Positions 7,307 through 9,990 of a DNA stretch of 9,990 bases are shown here, piece by piece (position 1 is the first letter of the stretch; every line of letters starts with the position of its first letter). The translations under genes and the position numbers were made by a program. The notes under the pieces were generated by a model. That model worked only from the letters and a program-made list of their open reading frames with translations, did no database searches and was not told where the DNA came from. The stretch comes from Acidobacteriota bacterium (GTDB taxonomy: Bacteria; Acidobacteriota; UBA6911), in assembly GCA_031254095.1 (NCBI GenBank), contig JAIRVC010000270.1, forward strand, positions 1 to 9,990, written 5' to 3'.

Positions 7307-8642
7307 AAACCATTCCCTTCAACCGCGTTAAATTTGGATCATCCGGAAAGGCTTTCAGCCCCATTTCCAGTATTGACGCGGCATTTTTGCGCTCGCCGGC
7401 CTGAATTAAATAGACGGCGGCAATACGATGCCACAGGCCTTCGCCGCCGCTTGGGCATTTTTGCAGGCCAAGCATCGCGTCCTGCGCGGCTTGCAGGTGG
7501 TTGTTCCGGGCAAGTTCGATTTTCACCAGGAGGTTGTACATGGCCGGTTCGTTGGGAGATATGTTTATGGCAGCCAGCGCTATTTTTCTGGCCGCGTCAA
7601 AATTGTTTACACCAAGCTCCAGTTCCGCAAGGCTGACATGCGCCGATATATTGTCCGGCTTTATTTCTATCGCCTTTAATATGAGCTTGCGCCCCGTATT
7701 AAAATCCCCAAGCGCGACTTTTGATACTCCCTTGGCTTGTATGGACAAGGCATGTCGGGGATCCCTGCCGAGCAGCTCGTCAAAATACTGGATGGCGTCC
7801 TTGTGCCGTCCCAATTGCTGCTGAGATACGCCTGCTCCATAGTACACAAGCGGATGCACGGAAGCGCTCAATTTCAGGCTTGTTTGGGCTGTTTTCAGCG
7901 CCAGTTCCCATTGCTTGGCAACAAGCGCCTGTTGCAGCAAATTAAATTGCACCATCGCATCAGACGGGTTTTCATCGGCTTCCCGCCGGGCGAGCATAAG
8001 GTAATAAGGCGCCTTGTGCTCCAGCCTTTCCTTAAACAGCGTTCCATAATGATGTATTACCGCGTCAAGCGGTTTAATGGTCTTTCCGTGGGATACCAGC
8101 GACTTGCCAAGCGTTTCGTGGATCCTGTCGGAGAAAGCCAGACCGTCAAACATCCTTGCCAGCCTTAAACTGCCGGCCATATCGGCATAAAAAGGCAGAT
8201 CGCGGCCTTCGCTGTAGGCCGGTTTGTCCGCGTCATTCAGTTCATCCGGCTTGTTCGGGACGGCCCCGATGTCATGCGAACGCGTGGTTGACGTGTGCAT
8301 GTAGTTGCGGTTGGTTACTTCGTAGGCGTCCGCAAAAGGGCGCAGGCAGGCGTTCCTTATTTTTTCATGATCCAGCCGGTCGATGGCTTCGTCGGCGTCC
8401 AGTATAAGCGCCCAATCGCCGCCGCAGCGCTTCAGGCTTTCGTTCCTTGCGGCGGCAAAATCGTCGCGCCATTTGAAATGATGCACCTGCGCCCCGAAGC
8501 CTTTGGCAATGTCAATGGTTCCATCCGTAGAGCCGGTATCGACTACAATCATTTCATCGGCCAATAATCTGACCGATTCCAGGCAGTGCGCCAGCGTGGC
8601 TTCCTCGTTTTTTACAATCATCGCCAATGAAATCAGCGGCAT
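7305..8642 (-). CDS. GT2-family glycosyltransferase with TPR repeats
   Basis: The 445-residue protein has an N-terminal GT2 domain (about 1-215) and a C-terminal helical repeat region (about 225-440). Visible GT motifs are LAMIVKNEEATLAHCLES, VDTGSTDGT (34-42), the W-R-D-D-F-A-A-A-R-N-E-S segment (58-69), LDADE (81-85, DxD metal site) and RIHETL (173-178). The C-terminal part repeats the TPR pattern of paired helices with small residues (AxxxFDELLGRDP, AxxxILKAIEIKP, ARKIALAAINISP), several units in about 34-residue steps. This layout is that of the widespread GT2-TPR family, some of whose members glycosylate peptides or proteins; whether this one does is not shown. The ATG at 8642 is preferred over the in-frame TTG at 8660 because a GGGAG ribosome site precedes it. 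It follows arfB after a 52-base gap and leads into the GT4 gene. Composition is intermediate, richer in GC than the GT4 gene. Confidence 0.88.
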   Translation of the reverse strand: MPLISLAMIVKNEEATLAHCLESVRLLADEMIVVDTGSTDGTIDIAKGFGAQVHHFKWRDDFAAARNESLKRCGGDWALILDADEAIDRLDHEKIRNACLRPFADAYEVTNRNYMHTSTTRSHDIGAVPNKPDELNDADKPAYSEGRDLPFYADMAGSLRLARMFDGLAFSDRIHETLGKSLVSHGKTIKPLDAVIHHYGTLFKERLEHKAPYYLMLARREADENPSDAMVQFNLLQQALVAKQWELALKTAQTSLKLSASVHPLVYYGAGVSQQQLGRHKDAIQYFDELLGRDPRHALSIQAKGVSKVALGDFNTGRKLILKAIEIKPDNISAHVSLAELELGVNNFDAARKIALAAINISPNEPAMYNLLVKIELARNNHLQAAQDAMLGLQKCPSGGEGLWHRIAAVYLIQAGERKNAASILEMGLKAFPDDPNLTRLKGMV

Positions 8643-8662
8643 ACCCTGCTCCCGAATCAATC
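8640..8662 (-). promoter_or_regulatory. Initiation leader of the GT2-TPR gene (copy 1 of a repeated leader)
   Basis: Read on the - strand this is GATTGATTCGGGAGCA followed by GGGT and the ATG at 8642. The GGGAG core is the likely ribosome binding site. It lies in the 52-base gap after arfB and is the counterpart of the leader at 7284-7306. Confidence 0.7.
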
Positions 8663-8694
8663 TTCTTAATCAGCGTTTCCTTGTTAAGCGCAAA

Positions 8695-9114
8695 TTACAT
8701 GTCATCCATATCCGCGCGGCCGCGAAGCTTTTTGACGCCGGCGCGGCGTTTTTTCTCGTCGAGACGCCTGAAATTTGCCGAGGGCGGAGGAGCGGATTTG
8801 CGCCGAATCTGCGGCGGAGCGCTTGCCTTTTCGATCAGCCTTACCAGCCGCTGCATGGCGTCTTCACGATTCTGCTGCTGCGTCCGGTAGCGCCGGGCGT
8901 CTATGACGATTTCCCCGGCGGCGTTTACGCGCTTTCCGGCCAGCCTGAGCAGGCGTTCACGCACTTCGGGCGTGAGCGACCTTGAATGAGCCGCATCGAA
9001 CCGGAGCTGCGCCGCCGTCGCCACTTTGTTGACATTCTGTCCGCCGGGTCCCGACGAACGCACAAACTCAATGCGGATATCGGCCGGATCGATTTCAATT
9101 TCAGGATAATTCAT
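8695..9114 (-). CDS. arfB: Peptidyl-tRNA hydrolase ArfB (YaeJ-type ribosome rescue factor)
   Basis: This is a 139-residue class I release-factor-like protein, close to the 140 residues of E. coli ArfB. The catalytic GGQ loop is at residues 24-26 within SSGPGGQNVNK, followed by the LRFD and VRERLLRLAG segments of the catalytic domain. The C-terminus is a lysine/arginine-rich tail (DEKKRRAGVKKLRGR, about 117-131), the part that in ArfB enters the empty mRNA channel of a stalled ribosome so that GGQ can release the peptide. There are no stop-codon-recognition domains, which separates it from RF1/RF2. The ATG at 9114 is preferred: an in-frame GTG at 9132 lies inside the repeat, and GGAAG sits 4 bases before 9114. 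Its start overlaps the end of the radical SAM gene by 14 bases. Composition is GC-rich, so it belongs to the host backbone and not to the AT-rich glycan island. Confidence 0.9.
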   Translation of the reverse strand: MNYPEIEIDPADIRIEFVRSSGPGGQNVNKVATAAQLRFDAAHSRSLTPEVRERLLRLAGKRVNAAGEIVIDARRYRTQQQNREDAMQRLVRLIEKASAPPQIRRKSAPPPSANFRRLDEKKRRAGVKKLRGRADMDDM

Positions 9115-9990
9115 ATTGCTTCCATTGACCACTGGTCACTCGCCGCCCGTTAGATGGCTGTGAACTGCCTCTATGGGCCATCTCCTTGAGCCGGTTCAGT
9201 TGGCCGGCGCCCAAACGGCGCAGGGCAAAGGCCGTTTTGTTGTGCGACAACGGCTCGTCAAGGTCCGCCCAGGGCGCGCATTTTCGGGCGTCAGCCGTAC
9301 CGGGAACCGGGGAAAACTCGGATAGCATCACTCTTACGCCGAGGCTTTGGGCAAGGCGTATTGAGTTTTCCGCTTCCTGCGCCTCCGAATCCGGGTGTCC
9401 TGCGAGGATGTAGGCGAATATCGCTGAAGCGCCCGCCTCGCGAAGATAATTTACCGCCGCTTCAAATTCGCAGGCGGTGACTTTTCCGCCGGTCGCCGCT
9501 TGCCACACCTGCGCGCCGCTTTCAAATCCCAGGAAAAAACTGGCAAAGCCCGACTTTACCATGCGCCCGGCCAGCTTCGGCGTCATAAAACGCGCGTTCA
9601 GCGCGTTAGGCGTATGAAATCGCACCGGACGGCGGCCGCCCGCTCCGGCGCTCACCGCGTCGAGAAAGGGCAGCAGCGTCTCATCGGCGCGGTAAAGCAG
9701 CGCGTCGTCGTAAAAAGCAATGTCATTCGCGCCCGCGGCGACAAGACGCTCGAAGTTTTCAACGCATTCGTCTAGGCCGCGCGGCGTAAAACCGCTCCAC
9801 ATCATCGGCGCGGCGCAGTACGTGCAATGAAACGGGCAGCCGTCGCTCAGTTTAAGAACGCCGACTTCCGCGTTTCCTTCCGGCGCGCAAACGAAACTTA
9901 TTTCCGGCGCGGGTTCCGCGGGCTCGATGGCAAGCAACTGGTAAAGCGGGGCAAGGTTCGCGCCCCGGATCACAATGTCCGCGCCGAGCG
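9101..9990 (-). CDS. Radical SAM protein, possibly B12-binding type (N-terminus beyond window)
   Basis: The gene enters from the right edge in an open frame and ends at TGA 9101-9103, leaving 295 visible codons. The GTG at 9973 is internal. The cluster CPFHCTYC (CxxxCxxC, about 9814-9840) binds the [4Fe-4S] cluster that cleaves S-adenosylmethionine. It is preceded by a GADIVIRGAN stretch that recalls the end of a cobalamin-binding domain (family knowledge); that domain would lie mostly outside the window. Downstream segments include IAFYDDALL, FHTPNALNARF, FFLGFESG and SEFSPVPGT, which fit the radical SAM TIM-barrel strands. Substrate and reaction are unknown. The last 20 or so codons coincide with a heptad repeat, so the tail is probably not ancestral. 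It overlaps arfB by 14 bases and is probably co-transcribed with it. Composition is strongly GC-rich. Confidence 0.85.
   Translation of the reverse strand, partial: LGADIVIRGANLAPLYQLLAIEPAEPAPEISFVCAPEGNAEVGVLKLSDGCPFHCTYCAAPMMWSGFTPRGLDECVENFERLVAAGANDIAFYDDALLYRADETLLPFLDAVSAGAGGRRPVRFHTPNALNARFMTPKLAGRMVKSGFASFFLGFESGAQVWQAATGGKVTACEFEAAVNYLREAGASAIFAYILAGHPDSEAQEAENSIRLAQSLGVRVMLSEFSPVPGTADARKCAPWADLDEPLSHNKTAFALRRLGAGQLNRLKEMAHRGSSQPSNGRRVTSGQWKQYELS
9120..9140 (-). repeat. Degenerate heptanucleotide repeat (AGTGGTC family), second copy
   Basis: On the - strand it reads AGTGACC, AGTGGTC, AATGGAA: the middle unit is identical to the consensus of the array at 336-365, the outer two are degenerate. 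It lies within the last codons of the radical SAM gene and just upstream of the arfB start. A 9-base word, GCTGTGAAC, lies close to both arrays (374-382 and 9157-9165, + strand). Confidence 0.5.

Noticed and set aside
7151..9775. Many + strand open frames opposite the minus-strand genes, including 7151-7636 and 9500-9775
   Set aside because: They are antisense shadows of genes with clear motifs and contain no recognisable domains.
1..9990. tRNA, rRNA, CRISPR array, transposase or integrase genes
   Set aside because: I saw no cloverleaf-like tRNA ends, no regularly spaced repeats with unique spacers and no transposase motifs; mobility of the island is inferred only from composition.

Overview
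The window looks like a surface-glycan locus from a Gram-negative-type bacterium, set between ordinary housekeeping genes. No marker assigns a phylum. The Gram-negative suggestion rests on an ArfB-type ribosome-rescue factor and a phosphoglycolate-phosphatase-like HAD protein, both inferences from family knowledge. Base composition splits the window. Both ends are GC-rich (sample 60-base lines: 63% at 121-180, 67% at 9241-9300), whereas the middle is AT-rich (about 45% at 541-600, falling to 20-22% at 2521-2640).

Layout. On the + strand, 1-306 is the C-terminal end of a HAD phosphatase. A short spacer follows with a GC hairpin and a heptanucleotide repeat (AGTGGTC units). Next comes a 1387-residue multidomain protein (437-4600) that chains two glycosyltransferase-like modules and three different class I methyltransferase-like modules, the last with its own zinc ribbon. 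After an unusually GC-rich 128-base spacer lies a stand-alone GT2 glycosyltransferase (4729-5889) that is a close paralogue of the giant protein's first module. The - strand genes converge on it, overlapping its end by 13 bases. In transcription order they are a radical SAM protein (entering from the right edge), ArfB, a GT2-TPR glycosyltransferase and a GT4 glycosyltransferase.

How they may work together. Five glycosyltransferase-like modules and three methyltransferase-like modules lie within 8.3 kb. This suggests synthesis of a methylated surface glycan, or glycosylation of a surface protein. No polymerase, flippase or acceptor gene is in view, so the product cannot be named. The most notable items are the five-module fusion protein, the composition mosaic across and within it, a 13-bp perfect inverted repeat inside its coding sequence, a duplicated translation-initiation leader in front of the two minus-strand glycosyltransferases, and a dispersed heptad repeat that appears to have supplied the C-terminal tail of the radical SAM protein.
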